A program made the translations under genes and the position numbers. DNA of 64,000 bases from Penelope pileata (taxonomy: Eukaryota > Chordata > Aves > Galliformes > Cracidae). Below are positions 40,801 to 53,400 of the stretch, one piece after another. The notes beneath the pieces are model-generated. The model was not told where the DNA came from. It saw only the letters and a program-made list of their open reading frames with translations, and did not search any database. Numbering within the stretch: the stretch's first letter is position 1; every line of letters starts with the position of its first letter. The stretch is from NCBI GenBank assembly GCA_013396635.1, contig WBMW01001599.1:67135-131134 (forward strand), in the 5' to 3' direction.

Positions 40801-41510
40801 GATTTCATTAGCAATAAAATCCTTATTACAGAGCTCTGAAATTGGACATGTGAAGCCTATTGAATAAGAAGGGATACCTTAGGTAACAATCTGGCTAGTA
40901 AGGCAGTGCTTTTTGGCACTTCCGAATGTTTTGCCATGTCGGACTGGCACTCACTATATTTTTACTGACTCTGATTGCTAGCATTGTCATAGATTCTCTT
41001 TCTGTAGGAATCTCCTTGTAAGAGCTCCTAAGCCTGATGGCTGGAGCTTCTGAAAAATCTTCAAAAAATATTCAAATAATAATAATAAAAAATGTTGTTG
41101 GTATACACAGCATTACTTCAGCCTAGAAACTGTTGGGATTTAACTCTGCTGTAATGTGCTTACACAAGGAAGCAAGCTGAGTTGCCTGGATACCCATAAT
41201 TCAGGCATTTTATGATTCTGCAATGCTTGATTGTGCAACCAAAATGATCTTTTAACAAGTATTTTATATTACATAGGAGCATGTGTTTTTATACGTGCAT
41301 AAATGTTCTTTAATAACTGGTTTAAGAGAATTTTACTAATATTTTGAAATTGAATACACAGCTAATATGATATGTTAAAGCGTCTATGCACTGTTTATTT
41401 GTCTTGTGTCACGATACATTCTTTAATTACATGATGATATGCCTGATTTCTGTTGTCTACTGGTTTGTATTCTCAACCTCCCTATGAAATCCTTGTCAAA
41501 TTTCCATGTT

Positions 41511-41522
41511 CCCCCCCCCCCC
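41511..41522 (+). repeat. Poly-C tract (12 bases)
   Basis: Twelve consecutive Cs between ccatgtt and aatagc. Confidence 0.95.
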
Positions 41523-42625
41523 AATAGCTCTTTATCCACATCAGGCAACATCATCATATTTTGCCAAATGAATGCCAATTCCAGTCTCAGTTTGGAAAAG
41601 CTGAGGCAGGACCAGGAGATTTCAACTGGAGGGCTCAAAAATCATGAGCTGAATATTAAATTCATATTGTTTTTCAGAGATATCCCTTGGCATGGTAGCC
41701 CAGTTTTTTTTAGATAGTATAAGGTTCTTAGTAGATAGGATTCCTTTGCAAATATTTCTGCTAGGTCATTTTTGTCTTTCATGGACTAACTATCCTGTGT
41801 TGTCAGAAAATTATTTGTAGTGATAGCAGGCAGTAGCTATCTCAGTTTGCACCTTTCTTAAGTTAAAACAGAAAACTTTAGAAGGGAATAAATATAAGTT
41901 AGATCCTGTCCTACGATACACTTATCTTCCAAGCTCAAGAGAAACTTAGAATTTTATATTCTTACCTGCTGAGTCCCAAGGGCTCCTGTTCACTGTTATT
42001 TATATTTGGATATTACAGTACATTATACATTTTTACAAGTGTCTAACCAAGATGGCTTAATGGTTGCTCGAAGCCTTATCAAAGTAAGGGGCAAGACTAA
42101 CTGCGTGCTTGAACCTTAGATTTTGTACTTTGGACTGCCAGCACCGAAATTCACATTTCAAACATGAGTATTCTTTCATAATACACAAATGAATCAATTC
42201 ACCAGTTACTGAAATGTAACTGTCAGTCATGAGGAAAAAATTGTAGAAACATGAAATGGTAATAAACAGGGAGAAACTTTCAAGAGAGTATGCAAAAACA
42301 GCTTGTATCTATATGGCAAAATTTAGTCATGTTTACTCCAGACTCTTCAACATGACCCAGACCAGTGTCACACACCTTATGACAATGCCACAGAATCTGT
42401 ATGTAAATTTATTCTGTGACTGGAAATGGACAAATCTCAGCTAATTTTGATCTAAGCATTTTGGGTCTGAAGAACAACAAAACCATAGAAACATGGACAT
42501 CAGCCACTCATTGGGTACCATGGTGCTTGGGTAAAGCCATGATTTCATGATCTTCAGCACAGGCTGTATTAGCGCCAAAGTTAATTTGATGAGGTCTATA
42601 AGAACTGTAATTGCTCCCTCCTAAG

Positions 42626-42676
42626 TTACAGCACAGTTATTTTAGGCATCTCAATTACAGCACAGTCATTTTAAGC
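42626..42676 (+). repeat. Short imperfect tandem, period 29
   Basis: Two units, ttacagcacagttattttag and ttacagcacagtcattttaa, start 29 bases apart and differ at two of the 20 positions shown. Confidence 0.8.
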
Positions 42677-42908
42677 TCCGTGAGTGAATTGTGGTCCTAG
42701 TTCTTCAGCTCATTCAAAGAGAAACTTGTGTACTCTAGTACCAGTTCATGTTTTTCTCATGATATCCCATCAGAACAAGGATGGGGCATTCACTTACATC
42801 AGTGCAGAAGGAAAAATGCCATCTATGGGGTTATGTTAAGGTTGCCTCTGCATTTGATTGGTTTCAATAAATATTTCCATTTCTGAAGTGAACACGCATT
42901 ATTCTACT

Positions 42909-43297
42909 TAGCTTGAAGAGTAGAGAAGTGAGGTTATTTAGCTTAAAAAATAGAGAGCTCTGGGAACACCTTACAGCAGCCTTCCAATATTCAAAGGGGG
43001 CCTGCAAGAAAGATGGGGAAGGATTTTTTGTCAGGAGTATCAACTTTAAACTAAAATAGGGTAGGTTTGTGTAAGATACAAGCTAGAATTCATCACTATG
43101 AGGCTGGTGAGGCACTGGAATAGATTTTTCAGAGAAGTTCTGGATGCCCCATACCTGGAAATGTTGGATAGCGCTTTGGGCAATCTCATTCAGTCACAAG
43201 CGTCCCTGCTCACAGCAGGGAGGTTGGAATTAGATGGTCTTTCAGGTCCCTTCCAAACCGAACCAGTCTATGATTGTATGATTGTATGATTCTGTGG
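42909..43297 (+). mobile_element. CR1 LINE 3' fragment, plus strand
   Basis: The 3' half is clear: gaggctggtgaggcactgga, then ctggatgccccatacctgga and caggtcccttccaaaccgaa. It ends in three tatgattg/tatgattc octamers. The first 100 bases are diverged. This copy belongs to the CR1 branch with a longer ORF2 tail (IQSQASLLTAGRLELDGL), like 47155-47437. Confidence 0.88.
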
Positions 43298-44191
43298 CCT
43301 TAAATTTCAATGAAATGAGAAGCAATCTATAGACTTTGCAATGATTTATTTACAATTGATGGCAATGAATAATTATGAATTAAGAGAATGTTTTAACGAA
43401 TTTTGTATGCATTGTGAAAGGCAGAAAAGCTGATTAAATGGCTATAGAAGGCCTCATGAGTGATTCTATAATTGTTCCATTATTTTTTAAGAGACAGAAA
43501 AATACACAAAAGTGCATAGGATATTGCTGTTTTTAATTAAAAAAAAAAACAGCAGTATCAGGGGTCCTACTGCTGACAGTGATCTTAAGGGTCATCCTGG
43601 ATGTAAGATAAAGAAACTTGAAAAACTAGAGATTCTCATTTATTCTGACACTGAGAGTTTTGTCAGAGGGAATCTCAGTAGTAGTTAAATTAATTTCAGC
43701 TACCTGTCACCAAACTATCCGTGCACACTGGATTTTTATGACTTTTTCTTCAAATCTGTTAGATTCCTCCTAACTATTTCCTGTTTCATCCCTTCTGTGA
43801 ACTCAGCACAGGTGTATGAGCTTAATGAAATCAAAGAAGGCTGGAGATGCATAACTCAGAAGAGGCTTTGTTGGCAGTCGGCATTTAATGGCAGTTCATA
43901 CATATGCCAGTTAAAAGATATCGTAATGTAGGATAAAGCCAAAAAATAGTCTAGGTTTAGTGGAAGTAAAAGCTTCACAGAATACTCTAATGCACCCTTC
44001 GAAAAATACTGTTGGCTTTGTCTTCGTAGTTAGATGGGCAGTGATTCTACTCCATTCCCACATGAAGGTCTAGATCTGTTGGTTCATCTGTCTAAATTCA
44101 TCTCCTCCTGGAAATTACTGTTTTACGGTTTAAGATAATGGGAGAATCACCTTTGCTTTAGACTATATTTTAATGGTGTTGCATGACATCA
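43298..44191. other. Intergenic, nothing recognised
   Basis: AT-rich with a short A run near 43540. No feature supported. Confidence 0.5.
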
Positions 44192-44756
44192 TGTTCTGGT
44201 TTAAGCCGGCAGCAACTGAAAACCATACAGCCTTTCTCTCACTCCCCCTTCTCCTGGCTGGGATGGGGGAGAGAATCAGAAAAAAAAGCGGAACTTGTGG
44301 GATGAGATAGAAACTATTTAGTGAGACAGAAAAGGAAAATAGAGCAAAAATAACAGTAATGATAATTATATACAAAACAAGTGATGCACAAAGCAATAGC
44401 ACGCCAGCTGCCGGCTGATGCCCAGCCAGTCCCCAAGCATCGGCCCCTCCCGGGCTATCTTCCCTCCCTTATATTTCCCATATGATGTCATATGGGATGG
44501 AATATCCCTTTGGTCAGTTTAGGTCAGCTGTCCTGGTCCTGTCCTCTCCCAGGTCCTTGTGCTCCCTCAGCCCCCCTGCTGGCAGGGCAGTTCAAGATTC
44601 TGAGAAACTAAAACGTCCTTGGCTCTGTACAGCACTGTCCAGCAAGAAGTGTAAACATCAGTACTTATCAGTTTTGTGTTTCCTCTAGAACCAAAGATGG
44701 CTTCATAGCAGGCACTATGAGAAACACAGCTTCAGTCTCAGCTAGAAACTAAGACA
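44192..44756 (-). mobile_element. Solo ERVL-like LTR, minus strand (565 bp)
   Basis: In viral orientation the element starts TGTCTTAGTTTCTAGC and ends TTAAACCAGAACA, giving the TG...CA ends of an LTR. It is about the same length as, and shares many blocks with, 54277-54862 and 13584-13812. Shared blocks include ggaatatccctttggtcagt, ctggcagggcagt and aaacgtccttggctctgta. No internal retroviral genes or primer-binding site flank it, so it is a solo LTR left by recombination. The flanking 5-mers (catca left, cattg right) match at only three of five positions, so the target duplication is decayed or misplaced. Confidence 0.85.
44469..44490 (-). promoter_or_regulatory. U3 TATA-like and CRE-like sites of the LTR
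   Basis: Read in viral orientation, TGACATCA (44483-44490) is one base away from the CRE palindrome TGACGTCA, and AAATATAA (44469-44476) follows as a TATA-like box. The same arrangement occurs in the second solo LTR. Known LTRs of this type carry their promoter in U3; activity here is an inference. Confidence 0.5.
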
Positions 44757-45777
44757 CATTGTTTAATATGGAGATGTTAGAGCACAGAAGTGTCAGAAGA
44801 ACATGAAATGAAAAGGATCTTTCTGGCATGTCACATTCTCTTTTCTGCAATATCATGTAAAGCTTTCTTTGTATGTATGTTATCAAGCTACAGCTTAAAA
44901 CCATATTTCTTGTTTTGCCCAACTCATGTTAGAAGGCTGCCTTTGTTTAAACTTCTCATTTTAAGCCTAAAATGCACTCTTGATAAGTTTATTTCTAACT
45001 GTCATAAAGACATTAAATTCCTTTTTAACATATTTTTGAGAAAGGTGAAGACTTGTGTGATAGTGAAGGAGTTGTCTCAAAGACAACAAATTCCTATTAG
45101 TCCTGCTAAAAAGTAAACAGCTCGCTAGAAGTGAGAGGCTCATGCCACTAGAGCAGAGCAGGAGGACCTCAGCCATTTTTCACTGCATTCGGCAGAAGGA
45201 TGCGTATCTGCATGAATCCTGTCCAGCTTCTTTTTGCCCATCTGGCAGCAAGAGGGTATGTAAAGTGTGTATGAGAAGGCAGCAAAGCATTGGTGAGATG
45301 TCCAGGCTTTGCAAAGGAGAAGTGTGCAAAGGGCATGAAGAGGTAGGAACATTGAAGCAAAAGGCTCGGTGGATATAGTGGAAGGGAAAATTGAGATATA
45401 GCAAATATGATGTTAGTGGGCATTGAAAAAAGGAAATGGAAGAAAACAAACCTACAGGAGACCACATTTCAATTACCCCTTTGCTCTGGGAAAAATGTGC
45501 ATCATGAGCAGTCTCCAGAGCTTACCTAATCAATACACAGCAGTCACATCTAGCTTTCACTTCTTCTAGACTCAATAGAGAATGCTTTTGCTTTCTCTAG
45601 TAAGATAGCATCTTTGCTCTTTGACCAACATGCTTGCATTTTTTTTTTCCTGCTTGTTGTCCATTTCCATATGTATTATAGCAGAGAAGGTGCCAAATTT
45701 CCCTTCCTTAGACGAAGTATGATACTGGTAACCTGCGGTGGGAGGGAGAGTAGGTCTAAGTCAAGCAGGGATACCTA
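44757..45777. other. Intergenic, nothing recognised
   Basis: The 108-codon plus-strand frame at 44790-45116 and the overlapping minus-strand frames at 45140-45467 have no recognisable domain. No repeat family seen. Confidence 0.5.
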
Positions 45778-47100
45778 TGTAGGTTGCTCTGAAAGTAATG
45801 CCTCCTATTTATTTTCATGGAAACTACTACAGATACAAAGACCACAAGAACACTGTTTGATAGAGCAAATGCTCAGCTACAAAGTACTCATTTTTCAACA
45901 GAGTCACCTACACTAGCTGTGCATTTTCATTAGTGATGAACAAGAGCCTCCATTCTGTGCTCATAAAAATCTGCACTGGTGGAGGTGACTCACTTTTTCA
46001 CAACTGCTATGATGGTATCTTTTGTAGGAAGATGTTGTCCATGCAGTACGTCTTTCATCAGCCTGAACAGGTGGAAGTCAGAAGGTGCTGACTCTGGACG
46101 ATGCAATTGGTGTGGTAGGACAGTCCAGCCAAGACAAGCAGTGTGCTCCACAGTCTTTGAACTGGTATGGGACCTGGCATTCTCATGTTGTGAAAGAATG
46201 GTTGTCTTCTCTGTTTTGACTCTGGAAGTCTGAGGCTTCGACTTAGTCAGCATCACAATGCAGTGGTCGGAGTTGATGGTTTGTCCAGGTTCCAGGAAAT
46301 CCAGAAGGATCACCCCTTTCCTGTCACAAAAGACAGTGTGCATCACTATACCTGCTGAGGGCTGCGTCTTGAATCTTTTCTTCAATGGGTAATTCACGTC
46401 ACCACTCCATGGATTGCTATTTGAACTCTGGCTCATAGGGATGACACCACATCTCATCACTGATAATGATGTGATCCAGGAAACTGTCACCTTCAGTCTT
46501 GTATTGATTCAATAGGTCCTGAAAAACTGGCAAACTTGATCTTTCTGTTGCTCTATGACCATTATTGGGACACATCTGGTGCAAACTTAGCAATATTCCA
46601 ACATTGCCACCATAGTTTCCAATGCATTGAAGATGATATTTGGCTCCATATGCAATTCCCTGGCTGTAACCTGCTGATTTGCACAGATGAGCTGATTGAT
46701 ACACAACTCATTTTGTGGTGTGACAGCTGTGCATGGCTGTCTAGAACGTGATTTGTCTTTCACATTTCTGTTGCCACTGCTGAAATGCACCACCCACCAC
46801 CTCACCATGCTCATATCCACTCTTTGGTCTCCATCAACATTCAGCAAGTGTTGATGAATGTCATTGTGGGCTGTTTTTTCTGCATGTAGGAATTCATTTC
46901 CACACCTGTGATCTATATGCACTTCCATGCCAGACGCCACTTGGTCAGACTGCCCCTCTGCTGCCATCTGTCACCTGGCAACAACATGGAGAGGAATATT
47001 GGAGGTAAGGTTCAGCCTCTGCTGCCATACCACCAACATCCACCTCTGACGTCATGGGCCAAAGCAATAAAACAGGAGGCATTACTTTCAGCAACCCTCG
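45778..47100 (-). mobile_element. Full-length mariner transposon (Galluhop-type), 1323 bp
   Basis: The element is bounded by TA at 45776-45777 and TA at 47101-47102, the usual mariner target duplication. Its terminal inverted repeats read tgtaggttgctctgaaagta at the left and, on the minus strand, cgagggttgctgaaagtaat at the right. The right repeat has lost two bases (CT). The length is typical of mariners, and a transposase reading frame with the DD34D layout fills the interior on the minus strand. The resemblance to chicken Galluhop is from memory of that element and should be checked by alignment. Confidence 0.93.
45930..46967 (-). pseudogene. Mariner transposase pseudogene
   Basis: A mariner transposase cuts and pastes the element at TA sites, using an N-terminal paired DNA-binding domain and a C-terminal DD34D catalytic domain. 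Three minus-strand frames together cover about 345 codons, the usual family length. 46967 to about 46590 gives the N-terminal helix-turn-helix part (includes VRWWVVHFSSGNRNVKD). About 46590-46420 carries the first catalytic Asp (IISDEMWCHPYEPE; Asp codon 46458-46456). About 46420-45993 has the second and third positions (HENARSH and SAPSDFHLF). Two frameshifts, near 46590 and 46420, separate these. A TGA at 45992-45990 interrupts the last part, after which the frame stays open for 20 codons to a TAA at 45932-45930. The second catalytic Asp is Glu (codon 46184-46182). It cannot make active enzyme. Confidence 0.93.
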
Positions 47101-47154
47101 TACATTTGAGATAAACCATTGACATCAGACAAGAAGAGAGTAAGGGCATGTACA

Positions 47155-47437
47155 TAAGGATATTTAATGATAGGACAAGAGGTAATGGCTGCAAACTGGA
47201 AGAGCGTAGATTTAGACTAAATATGAGGAAGAAATTCTTCTCTGTGAGGGTGGTGAGACACTGGAACAGGTTGCCCAGAGAAGTTGTGGATGCCCCCCTG
47301 GAAGTATTCAAGGCCAGGTTGGATGGGGCTTTGGGCAATCTGATCTTGTGGGAAGTGTCCTTGACCATAGCAGGGAGGTTGGAACAAGATGATCTCTAAG
47401 GTCCCTTTCAACCCAAACCATTCTGGGATTCTATGAT
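47155..47437 (+). mobile_element. CR1 LINE 3' fragment, plus strand
   Basis: It lies only about 50 bases right of the mariner. The segment follows the end of CR1 ORF2: tracts translating to DRTRGNGCKLEERRFRLN, RKKFFSVRVVRHWNRLPRE and VVDAPLEVFKARLDGALGNL are still in one open frame. It ends with ccaaaccattctgggattct. It is 5'-truncated and fairly well preserved. Confidence 0.92.
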
Positions 47438-50400
47438 AATGATGAATAGGAAGGATTTAACCGGAAACTCATCATATTCTTAATTTGTACATACACACAG
47501 CGAAATACCTGTGGGAGATGGACAGTACTCATGCTTAGCTGAGGTCAGTGTGTCATGGATACACCAGTAAGTTTCCACGTAGGGCACTTTCTTGAGGTCT
47601 AATTGTCATTCCTGTTTTCTGCTAATGAAGTAGAACATGGTTCTCTACTTCTTTTGCCCTTCCCTCCTTTCAGTCTCAAAAGATTTCCTTAGCAATTTAG
47701 GAAGGAATTGGTCATGACAAAATGTAAGTGTTCATAGGAAAAAAGCACCATATGAACCCACCATTGATCTTAGTGAAAACAATATCCTCAGTAGTATTGT
47801 CTTTTGCTAAAGCTGTATGGTCATAATCAAGGTCATTTTTTGCTGACTTCACATGTTCACTTCTTATTCTATGGACCATATTTTGTTCCAGAGCTACCAG
47901 ATATTTTTAGATTAAGACTTTATAATAAATATTAAGGAATTATTGAAAAAAAAAACACAATAAACCTCCAAGAAAACCGTTGAAAAGGGCAGGAAAAATG
48001 AAGCAAATCTTGAAGAATACTAAAACCAAATAATGCACCTTCTCCAAGCTTCTAAAAATCACTTGCTAGGTTTTATCATTGCATGTGAAGGGACCACTTC
48101 TACAAGTTGTTAAAAGCATCCTTTTCCTTAGGCTAAGTCCCATATGGACAATATAGTAATTTGAACTAATTCTAGCTTTTTCACTTATATTTTTCCTGAA
48201 CTCAAAGGGCTTGAGTTCAGCTGGTTTAGTCTGATAACATGTATGGAACCAGTAATTCAAGGCTCTTGGGCCTGACAACCTGAAAACTAAATTAAGCCGC
48301 CTAGACAGATCTTCACCAAAATACATGTGCACACATCTTCAACAGTGCAGCCTCTTCCCAGTTCAGCAACATAGGGACACTTAAGGGAATATGGAATGTT
48401 ATGCGCAATGTGATTTAACGACACAATCTCCATTAGCTTTAATGAGAAATGCACAATTAAATCTTCACATGGCATGCTAAAAGTTACTCTTCCATTTTAG
48501 TACATAAAATAGCAGGTCCAATTTAAAATGTGAAAGGATAGGGTAGGTGAATCATATTTTGAAAATACATTTGACTTAGGTTGATTAGGCACTTGAGGAG
48601 ATGTTAAATACATAATATGAATCATGTTAAATTAGACAGTAAGAGAAAAACAGAAGGTATGAAATGTTTGTATTTCTTCACTGTGAATCAGGTAAATAAC
48701 TAGATTGTCTGCATTTCAACAGCCAGTATAAAAGGATGTTTAATTAAGGCTTTAAGCACACTTCTGCCAATTATGTGTACAACATACAATCCTTAAGAAA
48801 CATAAAAGCTTACCGTACACACCACTAACAAGCTTCACAGTAGAGCAAAAAAGAACTGCTCTTCCCTTAACATTTTTGCATATGTTGTTCTATTGCAAAT
48901 ACCTTTCTCATATGGAAAGTTCTGGCTGGTTCAGTGTGGAAAAAATGTAGGTTATTTTGGAAAAGTCATGGAGGGAGACTGAATTCCCATATTGATAAAT
49001 CATCATTAAGAAACTTGGAACAGCTCTTGTAGATGAGGAGAAACCAAAAGCTTAAAACAGCTCTTCAAGTCCCTTTGGAAACCAATGCAGGCTGTGGATC
49101 ACTAGCAATTTTAACTCAAAGTAGGATATTCTGCCTTACCAACAAACGGCTATGTTCTGTGGAAACCTTCATCTCCCCAAAGGGTTTCAAGTACAAGGAG
49201 TAATCACAGCTGTAGATGTACAGATTTTTTTCTTTAGTGCAGTTCAGTACTGTATGTAATTATGTACCAGGCTCCAGTGTTTCACTGAATGTTAAGAGCT
49301 TCCCAAATATGCCGTATTTACAGGTAAGATGTGCATCTATATTTTAACATATACAGCCATGACTGTGTGCAGCAAAGAGTCTACAGTGGTGCGTTTATTC
49401 ATATTTGAAGTACAGAAATTTCAAATCCACCAACCTATCCTTCTGAGGCTTTAAATGTCTACAGAACAGCGCTAAATCCACACAGATGATCCCTATATTT
49501 GAAGATTTAAACATTCTTTTTCTATAGTCTGAGCTTGTTCATTCTCAGAAAATCTGAGAAAGATAATTTTATTCCAGTGCTTCACTGTCTTCCAAAGTTA
49601 ACCACACTTTATATGATTATATGAAAGGACCAAGTCTTGCCCTTTCCCCTCAGAAACAGAGCTGAAAAGAGAAGCAGACAAAAAAGATATGGGCTTAGAT
49701 GTGATCGTCATAGTGAAAGTGACACATAGCAGTACAAATATCTTTGGTATTTCTTCTACCAGACAAGCTCAATTTTTTCCTCTGCTTCCTCTCCTACTGA
49801 TCACTCTTACCATCTTCTTATTTCTCCGCTGTTCCCCTTGGAAGTAAATATTTTTTGAACCCCTAAAAAAAATAGATTTCTTTTTCAGAAGGAATATTTT
49901 CAGAAGGGCACTCTTGTATATAATGTACAACCAACTGCCTTGGTTATCTGAATGTCAGAAGGTAAATACTCCTCTCTGGTGAGTGAAGCAAGCTGACTTA
50001 TTGCCAGAACCTGAGTTCCCCCTATTACAACATGACCTGCTGGATCCATGTACCAAGACATCCCTTTCCAACAACATCATCTGGGACTTTAACACTTTAG
50101 CTTGCAAATGCAGTTAAATGAGGTTGAGGAATGATGATCAGGCATCAAATACGGGCAGTTTTACTATCCTGATGCTTTCTTCTGAGTTTTTTAAGCTGGA
50201 ATACAGCAAGTTATGGTTGCTAATTTTCACAGTGAGTGTCTCATTTATTTTGGGATACCAGAAGCTGGTGCATCTAACTCCAAGTTCTCTAGTACTCCAG
50301 TTTTAGCAACAGAGAACACAATTCCGAAATGAGTCTAAGTGAGGTTAAGTAGTCAAAAAACAGACAGCAGAAGTAAGCTTCAGGAAAGAGTAGCAAGTAA

Positions 50401-53400
50401 TGATAATAAATGACTATAAAATGAAGAACGTGGCCCATGACAGCAAGGGTCACCGTGGATAACTTGGATGAGAACTGTTGGAAGAATCAGTATAAAAGAT
50501 TTTCTCTGAAATGTTTCTGCCAAATGCAAGTAAGAAATAGGCAAAGTTGTATGCTAGAAATTGATTTTTGATTCTTTTCATAAGAAGATTTAGGATTCAG
50601 AGATCTCTGTAAATGCATCTGCAATGTGAAAATTGAAATATAAAACTGGAATAAAACACAAGAAATTTATATGACAACAGCAGAAAGGAAAATTCTTTCT
50701 TAACTTTGTCTGATAATTTTTACACTACAAATGAGAATTCAGAAATTCACTAATAATACCTCCTCAAGCAGCCACTGCTGGACTAAATCATGTTCCTTAT
50801 TTCTGGAGTTAAATGTCATGTCAAAATTCAGCTACGAAATCTAAGCTGCCAACTGAGAGTGGCTGCAAGTCTTGTAAGATACCGGAAATGGGATCCCCAG
50901 CAGGAAAAATCTGGAAGCACTGTTCGAAAATAACTGCTCAAAGAAAAAAAGCGCTGGAAGTGTTACTTATAGCGGATCATTCGAGACAGAGGTTAATGAA
51001 ATATGTAACTGGGAAAGAAAATGTTCTTTAAAGATCTCCCTGTAAGACATGAATCATGTCTCCCTGTCTTTAACATTAACATTCTCACAGTGATAATAGA
51101 AGGCACAAAATACAAATAGAAAAGATGTAATAAGGTGTAGTAGTATTCTCCACATTGAAACACAAACAATTTTAATTTGGGAAAAAAGAGATTTTAATGT
51201 GAGAGCTGGTTTGTGGAACCACTTTTCAGGGACTGACTCATTGCTGCTTGGATTATCATGTCATGATTAAGTGACTGATGGATCAACTTCAGCTCAGTGA
51301 CAGAGCTGATTTTTTTTATCTAGTGTTGTGCAGCCTTGCCTCAGATTCCTGATTTAGACAATCCTTCAAACCTAGTGATTCTGTGATGATCTTAATTCTG
51401 AAAGGCAATGAGATATGACTTGTTCTTCAGGCACTATAAAGTATATTCATGAGATGAATAATTCATCAAAGATGTTCTAAACCTATGTAGAAAATACAGC
51501 TGAAAAAGTCATCTTTAAACTAATGTTTACCAAATTATTTGAATTCATCTTCCCTGAATGCAAGAACAGAAATACATTGGCTCTTTGTTCTGCATGATAC
51601 TTTCACCGCTTTCTCCAGATATCAAACAGAGGACATGATATTTACAGCTGTATTGAATGCTTGACAGCTATTCAGTGAAATTAGATTAGCCATAGTGAAG
51701 AGATGTGGAGCATGTCTAAGTCCTAATATGGTCTTTCCAAGCCTGATAGAATTTTGAACAGAAGCCACAATACAGAAGTGAATAAAAGCAAAAATCTCAT
51801 GGTATGTATATGTTCCTGGCAGATTATTTCTACTCAGATGTCTAGAGTAACACTGAAATCCTCCCTCAGTACTTTTCTAAATAATTCATCTCTTGTCTCA
51901 GCATCATGTGGTGCTAAGACAATGATTTTCTGCCTTTCACTATGGACACATACATCCATAAACAAATGTATTATCCTGAAAAGCTGTGCTATGTTACATG
52001 CCTCTACAACATGGAGTCAACATCAGTGTGATCTAGTAGTGTAGGCATTTGCAACTGAGCTGGGATCACCAGAGTTAATCAGTCAAGTGACACCTGTAGT
52101 GAAACTGCATAGTGAATTGTGCACTGTGACCCTGACTTGGGCCATGAATGTCCCACTGTGATGATCTTACATTGCTGAACAGGATCTCTAAAAAAGTCCT
52201 TGCTGTTCTTTTGTTTAGACGAGCTTTCTATTTCTGGTTCCACCTCTATTGTCTCATGCTGTGGTGCTTATAACACAGATTTGTGTAAAGACTTGTTTGT
52301 GAGGATGCATGTTATGTAAAGGAAACCCTGGTCAGCAATCTCTTTTTCTGGCTGAAGCCATCCTCATTGCATTCAAACATCTCTAAGCTGGCCACAAATC
52401 TGTTATAAAACAGTGAATGTTATCTATTTCTTTAATAAACAAAGCATTTATAATGATTTTCCCTGAATGTTTTTCTCAATCTTTCATCACATTGTCCTTA
52501 GCAAGTAATTTTCTGAGGCCACTTCTCATCTGTAGAAACAATCCATCTTATGTTGCATGTGGGATTATTAAGAGCATTATTTTCCTTAGACACTGGTACA
52601 TCAGTGTCCTAAAGGCCTCTCAGTACACCTTCTAGATGGTAAATGCTCAATTCACATACAAAGTCTGCACTCACACAACAAAAATATGTTTCAGGGCTTA
52701 ATTCCATGCGAAGTGCTGCTTCTGCAACTGTGTCTGATTCAGCTACCTACCTCTTTTTCAAGGGTGAAACAGTTGTTTGAGAAGCTTTCAGGTTGAAGCA
52801 CCAAACTGTCACTGACATTTGTGCTTCCAGTTCATACCCCACAACTGCTTTTATTGTATTTTTTTTCTTATTTTTCAGATTAGACTGAATGAAACTGATG
52901 CTTATTAACATGAAGGGATTGAAAACGATATGTAGGAAAAACACTGTACGTCAGATCCCGTGCAACCTTCCATTCAGACTCTTAATTTTGAATTGCACTA
53001 ACCACATTTATCCCACTCTCCCGGCTTTTGGCTTCTCCCAAGGAGCTACTCGCAACCATGTTAAAATTGAGCTGAACTGCCCATGGTCATCAGTGATTAA
53101 GGGAGGTGAATACTCCGCTGAATCCACTTTAAATTTAGCCTGACTGGGTACCAGTAATCTGCAAAGGGAAGTTTCTGTTGACAGGTAGGGTAAGACCATC
53201 TGATGGCTAATTTGTCTTTCCTGGACTAACTTCTGGATGAAGTCTTCTGTCAATTTAGGTAAGAAATACTAGTAATGAATGAGAAGTGGCTCAAAGTTAA
53301 TGAGAAGTAAAACTCATTTTTCTCAGAAATGCTTTAAAAGAAATATGTCACTGCCATAGAACATAATAGCTATAGAGAAACAACAAACAGAAGAATTTTT

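Larger units (their letters stand above)
28030..42908. other. Very long unannotated stretch
   Basis: Almost 15 kb with no CR1, LTR or DNA transposon recognised. Only simple repeats are seen: A run 37197-37215, T run ending in an N at 37877, C12 at 41511-41522, and a diverged 22-base pair of units at 42626-42676. Two of the longest minus-strand frames in the window lie here (148 codons at 30155-30601; 140 codons at 34595-35017). Neither resembles a known protein. The repeat-free character suggests old single-copy DNA that could hold regulatory or intronic sequence. Confidence 0.5.
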
